Positions 32,155 to 43,135 of a stretch of DNA of 64,000 nt are shown in pieces. Source of the DNA: Ariolimax columbianus (Eukaryota > Mollusca > Gastropoda > Stylommatophora > Arionidae); NCBI GenBank assembly GCA_036924085.1, contig JAVGWX010000007.1, forward strand, positions 35,426,953 to 35,490,952. The letters run 5' to 3'. The notes under the pieces are model-generated. The model made no database searches. It saw only the letters and a program-made list of their open reading frames with translations, and had not been told where the DNA came from. Every line of letters starts with the position of its first letter. Position 1 is the stretch's first letter. The position numbers and the translations under genes are program-made.

Positions 32155-32402
32155 GGGGACGGCGTGGCCTAGTGGTTAAGTGACACGGCTCACAACCAGA
32201 AGGTGCTGGGTTCGATCCCCATCACAGCACCGGCCGTTACCCCGGGGAAGCAAACCCTTAGAAAATGCAGGAGGAAGCAGATCCTTACATAAAATGCATG
32301 CTGAAGTCGGATGCACTGGGCCGACAGGCGCAAAATAAAAACGCAGTGCAACGCACACCGCCTTGGGGATTAGAGAAATAAGGCGAACGCAAAAAAAAAA
32401 AA
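32155..32402 (+). mobile_element. tRNA-derived SINE, family 1, full copy with TSD
   Basis: Almost identical to the copy at the window start, differing by a few bases, with intact A and B boxes and a short poly-A tail. The 12-bp target duplication aaatctgtaatc is at 32141-32152 and 32403-32414. Confidence 0.9.
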
Positions 32403-32459
32403 AAATCTGTAATCATGATGCTCAATCAAGTTTCTGATGCAAGGCAACCAATGTTGTTT

Positions 32460-33160
32460 AAACTCATTTTTCAGTCTTTTGCCTTGGAGTATAATGTTGG
32501 ACCAAGGATTTTACTCAGGGCATCTTTCCACCTTGCATGTTTTGTTGGATGTCCGGGTAGTTACTTAATTGTTTCGTGATCATCTGCTGTCAGGCATATG
32601 CACTACTTGCTGATCCATCTACATGTTCTTGACAATGCAGTATATGATGTCACTGAAGGTGATTCTGTACCTGATTTCTGTGTTGTGAATGTGGTACCAT
32701 AGAGATATGTTATGTGTTCTTCTTAGCATCTTCTTTTCATAGTTTCCATATATCACAGCCATATACCATGGCTAGAATAACCATGCCATTGAAGGTGTGA
32801 GCCCTTGCCTTGTTGCTTCTCACCTGTTAAAGAATGTGTTTGAAATGATTGAAGCTGAACAATTCTGCTGCTATCCTATGTGAAATCTCATGATTTGGTA
32901 TGTGGCAGTTTGTAATTTCTTGGCCCAAGTAAATGTTTATATTCACTTTTTTGAAGGGATAATTTTCTAGTTGGAATTCCCATGCTTACAAAAAGTATTC
33001 AGTCTGTTTCTGTTTTCTTTCTATTAATTCTAAGGCCTTCTGTCTCGCATGCTTTGTTGAGCTCATTTAAGTATTACTCAGAATCTTTGATGCTGGGACT
33101 GAGGGTGACTATTTTATCAACAAACCTTAGGTAGGTGAGCATTTCTCTATATTTATTTTT
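32460..33160 (-). pseudogene. LINE RT remnant
   Basis: The reverse strand reads YLRFVDKIVTLSPSIKD, then YLNELNKACETEGLRINRKK followed by TE. This is the RT catalytic box region (F-x-DD-I-x-L-x-S, here FVDK) and the following GL-x-IN-x-KT motif. Downstream text carries GIW-x-YME and GHPTKHARWKDAL. Heavily decayed. Confidence 0.62.
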
Positions 33161-33188
33161 ATAAAGACTTTGTATTTATCACCTTCAG

Positions 33189-33369
33189 GAAATTACCTTG
33201 ACAGTAGAAGTTGGCAGGAAGAAATTAAAAGAAACTCGACAGAAGGGAGACATTGTCATCCAGGAAACATCGGCCCATGGCCAGAACCTGATTCAAGAAG
33301 AGCTCAGACTGCTTACCTGTGACTTTGATGATTTTGTTTCAGACCTCAATAATGTTGCTAACACCTGTG
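33189..33369 (+). CDS. SYNE1: Nesprin-1-like exon, unit 3 exon c (16 nt longer, phase 1 end)
   Basis: A 181-bp exon (acceptor tcaccttcag, donor gtgagt) starting in phase 0 with EITLTVEVGRKKLKE. It ends after the first base of a codon, in contrast to all the other phase 0 junctions. The usual 165-bp end falls at SDLNN; here the exon continues VANTC plus one base. That base joins the two bases opening the next exon to form an alanine codon. With the next exon the total is 327 bp, the family value, so the protein is collinear and only the intron position differs. The loop is ETSAHGQN. Confidence 0.84.
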
Positions 33370-33530
33370 GTGAGTACATGCATATACTATTCTTTTGTTT
33401 TCTAATGTCCTTTCCTGTTCACAACCAAAGTAATTGATCTCCATACCTACAGGTATCCATAATAATTTTATGCTCATATTGTAGTCATGAACTACCTTTG
33501 GCTATGTTGATTTATTCAGTGACCATTTAT

Positions 33531-33748
33531 CCTCAGTGATCTCGAGGTAAGGTGTCCGCCTCGGGTGCCGGAGGTCGCGCGTTCGAATCACATGTGAATC
33601 TTCCAATAAAAATTCCCCTGATCTCTTGGTAGTGAGACCGAACTCCCGTGTTCAGTGTCGAGCACGTTTAAAAATTCCTTGGCAGTTGGAAATTGAAAGA
33701 GTAGGCTTAACGGCCGCTGTCTGAACAAAATTCAAATAAAAAATCTAC
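33531..33748 (+). mobile_element. tRNA-derived SINE, family 2
   Basis: tgatctcgaggtaaggtgtccgcc is the A box region and gcgttcgaatcac the B box. The body has tagtgagaccgaactcccgt and ccttggcagttgg as in the other family 2 copies. Located 160 bp after a nesprin exon donor. Confidence 0.78.
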
Positions 33749-33754
33749 CCAAGT

Positions 33755-33857
33755 TATTTGTTAAGAGCAGCTATAGATGGCACCTAACTGTCTGCAGGTC
33801 GACTTAGCTCTAGTGTTTCAGTCTATTAAAATGGACTTGCACATTGGTAAAAACCAC
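33755..33857 (-). repeat. Interspersed repeat family X, short fragment
   Basis: Shares ttgttaagagcagctatagatgg, ctgcaggtcgac and tctattaaaatggacttgcac with family X in reverse orientation. It abuts the SINE family 2 copy on its left. Confidence 0.68.
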
Positions 33858-34089
33858 CCACCAAGAAACCAGTACAAAAACATTAAGTTTTCAACTGTTG
33901 AAATTGTGGAAACAAGTGTGCAGGGCTTATTTACTTTCTTTTCTTTCCAGGCAACACATATAATGTTTTATTATCCATAATAATTGAGGGTTTAATTCTG
34001 TTATTTATGGTAATGTGGTCCTAATTACTCTAGCTGAAACAGGGGAAAGCTAATTTTCAAAGGTATAAGTAGTAGTTAGTAGTAATCGA

Positions 34090-34255
34090 TTCATTTGTAC
34101 TCCGATGGGCATTGTGGGAAGTCTTAAGTCGTCTCTCCTGGGCCAGATGCATCGCGTCTGATGTCAGCCTGCGTCAAATTGTCTTTACACCATCTATCCA
34201 CCTTCCCCATAGTCGACCTCTCAGTCGTTAGCTGTGACAGTTAAGCCTAATGTTT
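34090..34255 (-). repeat. LINE 3' terminal fragment
   Basis: tgggaagtcttaagtcgtct, ccagatgcatcgcgtctgat and ctttacaccatctatccacc match the terminal 3' region of the LINE at 29510-29830. No ORF. Confidence 0.55.
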
Positions 34256-34467
34256 ATGCCTGAAGTGAGTTTTTTTGTGAACATCTAGTATCTCTGAGTA
34301 GTGAATGTGACTTGGAAATGCATATATGGCAAAATGGAAAAATTGTGATATTATTTTTTGTAATCACGCAAATATTTTTGCCAAATTGACCTGCCAGCCT
34401 TTAATTCTGATATATAAATCCTTCTTCTTCTGATCCCTGAGAAAATATGTTCTTCACTATTTCATTA

Positions 34468-36515
34468 CTTAACGTCTTTATACTGGTTTAGAAGACCCTG
34501 CAGAGTATGCATACAACCAGTTACATTTACATCACCTTGCTCTAAAAGCTATGCGCATCCAGTTTATTCTTAAATGCATTAACTGTCCCTGCCTCCACTT
34601 CCTCCCCTGGCAATGCATTCCAAGCAGACACCACTCTCTGACTAAAAAAATATTTCATAATATCTAATCTGGACCTCTCTTTAGTCAGCTTGTAGCAATG
34701 TCCTCGTATTATTGTAGGTGGCTGTATTTTAAAAAACTTGTTATAGTCTAATTTATCCATTCCTCTGATCATCTTATAAACCTGTATTAAGTCACCACGA
34801 ATTCTTCTCTCTTTGAGACACTGTAGGCCGGTTTTTCTGAGTCGTTCCTTATAACTGTAATTCTGGAATCCCACTATCATCTTTGTCGCTCTTTTTTGTA
34901 TTCTTTCCAGCATGTTCATATCCCCTCTATGATAAGGACTCCACATCTCTACACAGTACTCCAATCTAGGTCTAACTAAAGCTTTATACAGTTTGACTAT
35001 CATTTCCTTGCTCCTATGTTTAATATTTCTTTTTATCATACCTAACATTGCATTTGCCTTTTTCACTGCTACCTTAACTTGCTCACTCACCTTTCCTGTA
35101 TGATCTATTATAGCCCCTAGGTCCCTTTCCTTATCTATCTTTCTAATATTGTTTTCTCCCATTCTGTAATTATGTTCCATATTGGATCTACACATGTGGA
35201 TGACTGTACATTTATCTACATTAAACTCCATTTGCCAGCTTACAGACCATTCTCGAATTTTATCTAAATCCGACATCAATATATCCACTTCCGCTTTAGA
35301 TGAGACGCTACTGCATAGCTTTGTGTCATCAGCACATTTTGCAATCATGGATCCCATATCAATGTCCAAATCATTTATATATATCAAGAACAAAATTGGT
35401 CCCAAAACCGAGCTCTGTGGCACACCACTTTTCACTTCAGAGTACTCCTTATTTATGCCCACCCTCTGCCTTCTTCCCGTTAACCAATTTTCAATCCATT
35501 TGGCAACTTCCCCACCTATTGCATGTGATTTTAACTTTTGAAATAATCTTTGATGAGGTACTCTATCAAAGGTCTTTGCAAAGTCTAGATAAATAACGTC
35601 CACTGGCTCCCCTTTATCTATGATTTTAGTAACCTCCTCCATGAATTCTAATAGATTTGTTAAGCATGATCTCCCTCTAGTAAACCCATGCTGACTATTT
35701 CTAATTAGATTAAATTTTTCTAAATGCATTACAAAGTTTTCTTTGATTATTGACTCTAACAATTTACAGACTATGCTCGTTAAACTCACCGGTCTATAAT
35801 TTGCTGGATCTGATTTGTTGCCTCTTTTGAATAAGGGGATCACTCCTGCATCTTTCCAATCCCGTGGAACAATCCCTTTTGTAAGTGATTGAGAACATAA
35901 TATAGCCAATGGTTTTGCTAGTTGGTCTCTAATTTCATACAGCAATTTTGGATGAATACCATCTTGACCTGGACATTTATTCACTTTCAACCCCTCCAAT
36001 TTTTAAAAAACCATTTCCTCTGTAATACAGATTGATCTTAATCCCGCTGTATCCATGGTTCTTTGAAAAATATCTATAGGATCTGGGATCTTGGAGCAGT
36101 CCTCTTTTGTGTAGACTGTGCCAAAGTACTGATTGAGCAGATTAGCTGCCTCCCTATTCTCACTTATTATTTTCCCTGTACTGTCTATGAGAGGGCCTAC
36201 TTTGTCTTTCGTTCTTTGTTTATTCCTAACATAAGAGAAGAAGCTTTTACTGTCAGTCTTGATCCTCTGAGCAAGTTTTTTTTCAAAGTCTATTTTTGCT
36301 GTTTTATTCGCTTTCTGAGATATGTTCTGCTTGTCCAAATATTTTACATATGTTTTTTTTGATTTACCTGCCTCTATATATTTTTCCCATGCTTTATTTT
36401 TCGCTCTTCTACACTTCACTACAAATCTAGTTATCCACTGTTTACGCTTGGGGTTTACCTCCCTACATGGAACACATTCCTCTTTTACTGTATCATAAAT
36501 GTGTTGTTGTTTCTA
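34468..36515 (-). mobile_element. CR1-clade LINE, RT region nearly complete, - strand
   Basis: The reverse strand codes from VKEECVPCREVNPKRKQWIT, through the linker (KKTYVKYLDKQNISQKANK, FFSYVRNKQRTKDKVGPLID) and the whole RT, to NAFKNKLDAHSF. A single in-frame TAA at 36003-36005 splits it. The active-site box reads KCADDTKLC instead of FADDTK, and motif A reads FAKTFDRV, so the enzyme is probably dead. Ends at the same 3' tail as the copy at 15293. Lies antisense in the intron that interrupts the phase-shifted unit 3 exons. Confidence 0.9.
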
Positions 36516-36655
36516 GAGATTTCTTTCAAACCAGGAAGGCTAGCCCACAAGTGAGGTTGGAGGGTTTGTTGATTATCATGCATGGCGTTCAGTCACATGC
36601 ACGTATTGTAGGTTCAGCAATACAACATCAATGACTTTTTTTTACTATTGTGTAG

Positions 36656-36801
36656 CTACATTAAAGGACAAGTGGGCTAGATATGAAGAGTTCTATGAAG
36701 AACTTAGCCACTGGATCAAGGATACAGAAAATAGCATGAAGGCTGACTCTGATCTCAAGACATCACTGAACCAGAAGGTGGCTCAGCTCAACAGTCACAG
36801 G
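36656..36801 (+). CDS. SYNE1: Nesprin-1-like exon, unit 3 exon d (phase 1 start)
   Basis: A 146-bp exon (acceptor ttactattgtgtag, donor gtgagg). Its first two bases finish a split codon, then TLKDKWARYEEFYEEL, SHWIKDTENSM and the helix B half KTSLNQKVAQLNSHR. Twelve residues separate the expected homologous boundary from the first tryptophan, the same as in the last unit of the window, confirming that the intron and not the protein is shifted. The preceding intron holds a near-complete CR1 LINE. Confidence 0.84.
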
Positions 36802-37187
36802 GTGAGGGCTAAATTTTGACACAGAGAATTTGAAATATTGATCTTTTGCAGTCATTACATTGTTTCATGAATAAGTGGAAAAGAATGCAGCATAAGGAAA
36901 GTTCATTACAAAGAATAATGATTAATGTTAAGCTACTTATGTGTAGTAGTCACTTCTTGCATGTTTCTATCTATTTGTAAGGAATCTTAAATAAATGATC
37001 AATTAAGATCATTGCATTTATCTGCATTATATTAATCCACAAATATACAAACATTTAATTAATATGCCTTTAAGCATTGTGTACATGCAAGATGAACCAT
37101 ACATATTTGCAGAACCTGAGAAATAAAGAATTGTATCAATGTGACAGATTAGCAGTTAACAAATAGTCAAGATCCTGTTTACACGCG
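36802..37187. other. Intron, nothing recognised
   Basis: AT-rich sequence after the exon donor at 36802 up to a SINE-like element. Confidence 0.6.
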
Positions 37188-37395
37188 TGTGGCATGTTGG
37201 GGATATGGTATTAAGCCTTTATTTTTTTGTCCAATGGCACACATTGTCACCTTTACTTCCCAGACTTGCTTCGGTACCCAATTTAGGAGGCTGGGTCGAC
37301 TCTGAATCCAAACAAAATTCCTGCACCACTTGGGGATTTAACCTAGACTGGACAGCCAGTTCACTCACTAACCACTGCCCTACCATGGCTCAGAG
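37188..37395 (-). mobile_element. SINE-like repeat related to family 3
   Basis: The reverse complement has a tRNA-like head (gcagtggttagtgagtgaac; aggttaaatcccc), agtcgacccagcctc, aaattgggtacc and gtgtgccattgg, ending in the block ccatatccccaacatgccac. The same order of blocks is found on the + strand at 43120-43595. Confidence 0.68.
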
Positions 37396-38159
37396 TAGTA
37401 TAAACTCATATATTTACTCTTGAGTTGTTGCATACAAATTAATTTAGTAAAAATTGACATATTTATGCCAACAATTTATCCCAATTTGCCTGGAATTCAC
37501 GCTAGTCGACAACTTACACGTGTGTTCACAGAAACGTGGTGTTGTTTTCCTTTTGGACTGGTTAATTTTTTCATTTTTTGTAATTTCTTCTGTCCGATTA
37601 TCCTGGTCTGGACATCTGCTATATCAATAGGACTATGCTTAAACCTGTGTTATATTTCACAGCCTAGTTCACACGGCTGAACTTCACGAAATTGGTATAT
37701 GAGAAAGTTAGACGCTACTATAATGAACTGAACACAGCTGGGAAGAGATGCCAGACTCACTCACATGCTGAGTGATGTCCCTACGACCTCTTGTGGTTAT
37801 GGAAAAGGTATGACACAACGTTAGATGTCATCCCCCATCCGCTGCCTTGCGAGATACCTGTTTACGGGAAAGGCCTCTGGAGTAAACCCTGAGGAAAAAT
37901 CTGCATGCTATGCTATCTCCAGTTGTCTCAATAAATATCTTGCCACTGGCCAAAGGTAGCTCAGGACCAGAGAGTGAGGTTTCTTTCTCACTTTAATCCA
38001 AATCACAGCGCAGGTCACCCATTTCAGTGGACACAGCGAGAGAAAAGACTGTCCACACAGCTGAACAAAGAGAGTGGTCTTCATCACTTGTGATGGACGA
38101 ACATCATCATCATATATCCCAACCATAGAATCGACCATAAAATCTCTAGAAGATGAAAA
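37396..38159. other. Intron, weak traces only
   Basis: The part around 37660-37800 (ctgaacttcacgaaattggt, gagtgatgtccctacgacct) looks like the 3' part of some LINE, but no motif string is readable. 37900-38150 has an open - strand frame without recognisable domain. Confidence 0.4.
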
Positions 38160-38690
38160 GCAGCTTGGTAAACCTTAACTCCATTAATTAAGCCAATACT
38201 CAAGAGATGAAAAACACCATGGCAAGAGCACACACTTTCAATTCCATGATCATACCAGCAGTGATTTACGGATGCGAAGTATGGAACTTACATAAAACAG
38301 ATGCTAAGAAGCTCAGAGAACAATGGAACAGCACATACTAAAAATGTTGATACAGGATAAGATCTTGAACGAAGAAATTCAACATCAAACTTTGTTTCGT
38401 GACATTATGGAAGTAGCGATATCAGGCAAAAATCATTGTTCTGGACATGTGGTATGCATGCCTGACAACAGATTGACACATAGAACAACGATTTGGTGGC
38501 CATATGCCTGTACACATCCATGGGGTCGCTCACCTATGCGATGGTGAGATGGACTAACCAAGGACATACGCTTGCATTGCTACACCACTGCAAAAGATCT
38601 GGGCACATACAGAATATTGTTTGTTTCCTCGCATACGGCACATATACCTGACTGATGCCAAAGGATAATGTGATGTGACATATTTACACT
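38160..38690 (+). pseudogene. LINE RT C-terminal remnant
   Basis: MKNTMARAHTFNSMIIPAVI, then YGCEVWNLHKTDAKKLREQ, then scattered LDMWYACLTTD. The HTFNS-x-IIPA-hYGCE-W order is the RT thumb of a LINE family not otherwise present here. It ends about 50 bp before the nesprin exon at 38741. Confidence 0.65.
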
Positions 38691-38740
38691 GAACTGTAGA
38701 ACAAGATCACTCGATGACCTTTGATTTATTTTTCTAACAG

Positions 38741-38893
38741 GCAGTTCATGATGAAATAATTCGACAGCAGGAAGTCTTTGACCAGCTGGGAGAACAAGCC
38801 CAAATTCTCATGCAATCTTCAACAGATGGAAGAGTGTTCACACAACTAACCCAACTCAGCTCTAGATACTCAGCACTCATCACTTTGTCTAAA
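38741..38893 (+). CDS. SYNE1: Nesprin-1-like spectrin-repeat exon, unit 4 exon type a
   Basis: A 51-codon phase 0 exon (acceptor tttttctaacag, donor gtaggt). AVHDEIIRQQEVFDQLGEQ is followed by the loop SSTDGRV and helix C, ending SSRYSALITLSK. The RY near the end of helix C is shared with the other type a exons (KY, RY). Confidence 0.88.
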
Positions 38894-39084
38894 GTAGGTG
38901 ATTCATATCAAGTAGCCTTTTGTATTTGCTGCAATATGATTATTTGGCATGTTAATGTCTGTTGCCATATAGCCGAAGGCTTCGACCATATGTAGTAGGT
39001 ATTTTTAAACTTCCTGCGTCTTACTAGGCCTGGGGGAAGGTACAAATAAGTTTAGGTAGATTTTGTAACTATAATTTTTAAAAT

Positions 39085-39308
39085 TTTGTTCAGACAACGG
39101 ACGTTAGGTCTACTCTTTTTGTTTTCTAACTGCCAAGAGATTTTTAACGTGTTTGACACTGAACACGGGCGTCCGATCTCACTACCCAGAGATCATGGGA
39201 ATTTGTAACCACAGATCCGCGTGAAAAAATCTGGTCTCCACCGTGAACAGAAACCGCAATCTCCGACACTTGAGGCAGACACCTTTCCTCGAGACCACTG
39301 AGCCCCTA
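39085..39308 (-). mobile_element. tRNA-derived SINE, family 2, reverse copy
   Basis: The reverse complement reads gtggtctcgaggaaagg..., then the body with tgggtagtgagatcgga and ctcttggcagttag, ending in the conserved gtccgttgtctgaacaaaat. Same family as the copies at 14561 and 33531; the B box is degraded. Confidence 0.75.
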
Positions 39309-39589
39309 CTGAGCAATATGATTATCCATTTAAATCCATGATCTCAATATTTTTGTCTAAATGTAAATAATCAATTCCCCGATCAACAGATATTTCAGTT
39401 TAGCACTCCTGATTTAGATCGACGGGCTGGTCATGGAAAGAGTGTGGGAAGGAATAACATCAGAAAGTACGCATGTCTTCTTGAATATGACATTAAAATG
39501 GCAGTGCCCATACATTTCTAATAATTTGCAAATGAAAAATTCTTCTCATGATGAAGAGACAAAGGTCTAAAAGGTAACAGAAGAACAAG

Positions 39590-40267
39590 TTGTTCAACTC
39601 TGAATTTAAAAAGTACGCAATTTCCCCAGCGTCTGAATTATTTTCAGTGCATTTTTCTAGGTTGACTTTGAGATCCTGTATCCTTTTTGTTTGTTGTTGT
39701 ATAAATATGATTTGTAGAGACATAAATGAATAAAAAACTTGTTGGTGTTATTGTTTTTGTGTGTGTGTTAGTTTCTGATATACAAGAAGACAAAGGTGAA
39801 AATAAAAGACAACAACAATATTTAGACTTTCCAATTTCGTGGGGAATAGGAAAATCGTTGCAGAACAATAACAGTGTTTCTTACAAGATCGTCCTATCTG
39901 TTATTTTTTCCATTACAAATATATTTATTGCTGCTAAATAAACAAATTAAACAGATCTACATCAGAAAAATATGTTGCAGCAACTTAACTTCATCTCTCT
40001 CAATAATGGGATAATCTTCCAGTCTTCAAGAATAAGATAATAAATCGTTTCAAAATTCTCTTTCAAACTTACCTACCATCTTTTTTGTCTACATCTACAT
40101 TGACGACATTGTCTATTTTTAGATTCAAATACCTAGGTGTTCAGCCAGTGTAAACACACGACAATGCTCTAGAATTGTTTTCTTATCGCCCGGCTTATTA
40201 TTTGCCCCTGGGAGAGAAAGCTGTAATTTTTGGGGGGCCAAAAGATTGGCCGCACGAGGGGTAAAGG
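39590..40267 (+). mobile_element. Small TTAA-type element related to the piggyBac
   Basis: About 680 bp ending ggggtaaagg before TTAA at 40268-40271. Shares acgcaatttcccc, gagacataaatgaataaaaa, acttgttggtgttattg and the block aatgggataatcttcc with the copy at 16973. The left end is not clean. No coding capacity. Confidence 0.6.
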
Positions 40268-40404
40268 TTAAAAATAGAACACAGAATCTTAGGTAATCAA
40301 GAACAGAGAAGAATGAAAGAAAAATGAAAGGTCAGTAGGGTCTAGCAGACATAATTGAAGTTAGCAGATGTGCCTAATATAATCTTGAAGTGGGCCTGTA
40401 CAGA

Positions 40405-41227
40405 CAAGTTACTAATACTTTCAACAAGTTACTAATACTTTCAACAAGTTACTAATACTTTCAACAAGTTGCTAATACTTTCAACAAGATGCTAATACTT
40501 TCAACAAGTTACTAATACTTTCAACAAGTTACTAATACTTTCAACAAGTTACTTTCAACAAGTTACTAATATTTTCAACAAGTTACTAATACTTTCAACA
40601 AGTTACTAATACTTTCAACAAGTTACTAATACTTTTAACAAGTTACTAATACTTTCAACAAGTTACTAATACTTTCAACAAGTTACTAATACTTTCAACA
40701 AGTTACTAATACTTTCAACAAGTTGCTAATACTTTCAACAAGATGCTAATACTTTCAACAAGTTACTAATACTTTCAACAAGTTACTAATACTTTCAACA
40801 AGTTACTTTCAACAAGTTACTAATATTTTCAACAAGTTACTAATACTTTCAACAAGTTACTAATACTTTCAACAAGTTACTAATACTTTTAACAAGTTAC
40901 TAATACTTTCAACAAGTTACTAATACTTTCAACAAGTTACTAATACTTTCAACAAGTTACTTCCAACAAGTTGCTAATACTTTCAACAAGTTACTAATAC
41001 TTTCAACAAGTTACTTTCAACAAGTTACTTTCAACAAGTTACTAATACTTTCAACAAGTTACTTCCAACAAGTTGCTAATACTTTCAACAAGTTACTAAT
41101 ATTTTCAACAAGTTACTAATACTTTCAACAAGTTACTAATACTTTCAACAAGTTACTTCCAACAAGTTGCTAATACTTTCAACAAGTTACTAATACTTTC
41201 AACAAGTTGCTAATACTTTCAACTTCA
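40405..41227. repeat. 20-bp satellite array with higher-order structure
   Basis: About 40 copies of caagttactaatactttcaa with variants (gttgct, gatgct, attttc, cttttaa) and shortened 14-bp units (caagttactttcaa). The pattern of variants from 40465 repeats exactly from 40719, a period of 254 bp (twelve 20-mers plus one 14-mer). The right third has a different pattern with cttccaac units. Confidence 0.95.
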
Positions 41228-41502
41228 TGTGTAGCACAGTGAAAGAGCTGACAGTGACTCATAGCTGGCTGCTTGCATCAGAGTCAGGGATCCACAGCTG
41301 ACCAAGACCCTATTCCACCACCTATTCTGGCTCTGGAAACAGGTTGCACTAGTGTAGTTTGGTTGTTAAGAGGGTAGGGACCAGCGGGAAGGTAAACCCG
41401 GTACGTACCCAAAAAAGCCAGCTGAAGCTGCTGAAGATGCAGATATGGTAGCTTAGCTGTAAACTATGACGTTAAATTACTTTTCAGGCTTTTGTTGTTG
41501 TT

Positions 41503-41738
41503 GTGTTCGCCTTATTTCTCTATTCCCCAAGGCGGTGTGTGTTACACTGTGGCTTTTATTTTGCACCAGCTGGCCCAATGCATCCAACTTCAGCATGCAT
41601 TTTATGTAAGGGTCTGCTTCCTCCTTCATTTTCTAAGGGTTTTCTTCCCAGGGTAACGGCCGGTGGTGTGATGGATATCGAACCCAGCACCTTCTGGTTG
41701 TGAGCCGTGTCACTTAACCACTAGCCCACACCGTCCCC
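41503..41738 (-). mobile_element. tRNA-derived SINE, family 1, reverse copy
   Basis: The reverse complement holds the family 1 head (ggggacggtgtgggctagtgg), a near-consensus B box (gggttcgatatcc) and the body. It lies in the intron before the exon at 41862, in antisense orientation. Confidence 0.87.
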
Positions 41739-41861
41739 TCTAAGGATGAACGCTGAAGAAGAATATTAATCATACCTTATAGTCGAGTATCATCATGTTT
41801 TCACTTGAGCTTTCTACAAGAATTGTATTCCTATCACTTGTTAAATGTCCTCATTTACTAG

Positions 41862-42026
41862 GATCTCCTAAAGAGATATGAACTAACAGTACAAGACCAT
41901 GAACACTACATCAGTACTTATAACAAGTGTAGGACATGGATGCAGGAAGCCAGTGAGAGGTTGTCTGTGTGTGCAGATACCTCTGGGGATAGATATGCAA
42001 TCCAGTCCCAACTTGAGAAGTTACAG
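41862..42026 (+). CDS. SYNE1: Nesprin-1-like spectrin-repeat exon, unit 4 exon type b
   Basis: A 55-codon phase 0 exon (acceptor catttactag, donor gtaaaa). DLLKRYELTVQDHEHY, then helix A CRTWMQEASERL, the loop VCADTSGDRY and AIQSQLEKLQ. A tRNA-derived SINE lies about 120 bp upstream. The 20-bp satellite is in the same intron. Confidence 0.88.
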
Positions 42027-42339
42027 GTAAAATATTATGTAAATCTATAATTTGACTTGTCAAGTTCTGTGATCAAAATATTCTTCAATAGTAATTAAAG
42101 GAGAGAAGAACATTCATTTGTTTGTGAATTACATAACATATAAACTGATTTTCAACGTGCAAAACACCAGGATGTATATCTTTGTTTCATTCATAGCCTT
42201 CCATTTTGCTTTTGTGAAATTAGTGTATTATTGTACAGTGATACATTTCTTGCTCTATGTTTATGTTGCACTTAGCTGGGTTTTTTTTTAGAAGAGCGAG
42301 GAAGCTTAAAAATGTGGATTATCTTCACAAAATTGAGTA

Positions 42340-42556
42340 GAGGAGTATAGATAAAGAGGATAATGTAGTGAATAGAGGATACAGAGGAAGAGGATATTGT
42401 AGTGAATAGAAGGGGATAGAGGAAGGGGGTATTGTGGTAAAAAGAGGGGTGTAGAGGAATAGGATATTGTAGTGAATAGAGGGATATAGAGCAAGATAAT
42501 ATTGTTGTGAATAAAGGGATATAAAGGAAGAGGATATTGTAGTGAATAGAGGAGTA
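42340..42556. repeat. ~35-bp diverged minisatellite
   Basis: Six or so units of gaggatattgtagtgaatag followed by agggatatagaggaa, differing at many positions. About 100 bp before a nesprin exon. Confidence 0.88.
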
Positions 42557-42657
42557 CACATCATGAAGAAATACATGGACTATCTGATTCAAAAATAAGT
42601 CAAAAGACATGTTTTAGAAGTTGTGTGAGGAAATATTACATAATTTTCTTGTGACAG

Positions 42658-42813
42658 GAATTTGTTGTTGTCAAAGAGGAAGGCCAGATTTACCTACACA
42701 CAGCTGTGACTTGGGGCGAGAAGTCAATGGTGAACACTTCAGTTGAGGGTAGAGAGGTCATCAGAACTGAGTTACAACAGCTACAGACAGAATGGGACCT
42801 ATTGATTTCACAG
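42658..42813 (+). CDS. SYNE1: Nesprin-1-like spectrin-repeat exon, unit 4 exon type c
   Basis: A 52-codon phase 0 exon (acceptor ttcttgtgacag, donor gtactg), three codons shorter than the usual 55. EFVVVKEEGQIYLH replaces the longer helix B end. The loop is VNTSVEGRE, and helix C ends QTEWDLLISQ. The following type d exon is longer by about the same amount, so the unit total stays at 214 residues. Confidence 0.86.
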
Positions 42814-42944
42814 GTACTGTTATTGACTTGTATTGTTCTAGTCATTTTGACCCCTTTCAATTAGCTTTGGTAGAATGCAGACGTGCTGTCTGTAAAGCTG
42901 GTCTGAAAGGGGCCTAACAATGGCACTCTAGGAACATATTTGTT

Positions 42945-43135
42945 TACTTCACCTGTGCGATTATCAAGGCCTCCTTATTTGGGAGGACAGAGCCGAGGTA
43001 ACTTAGAAATGTTTACTTCACCTATGCGAATATCAAGACCTCCTTATTTCGGAGGACAGAGCTGAGGTAACTTAGAAATGTTTACTTCACCTGTCTGAAT
43101 ATGTTATTTTGGAGGGCGGAGCCAAGGGGGCACAG
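42945..43135. repeat. ~70-bp tandem repeat, 2-3 units
   Basis: atgtttacttcacctatgcg, tatcaagacctccttatttc, ggaggacagagctgaggtaa recur twice, with a truncated third copy leading into the SINE-like element at 43120. Confidence 0.85.
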
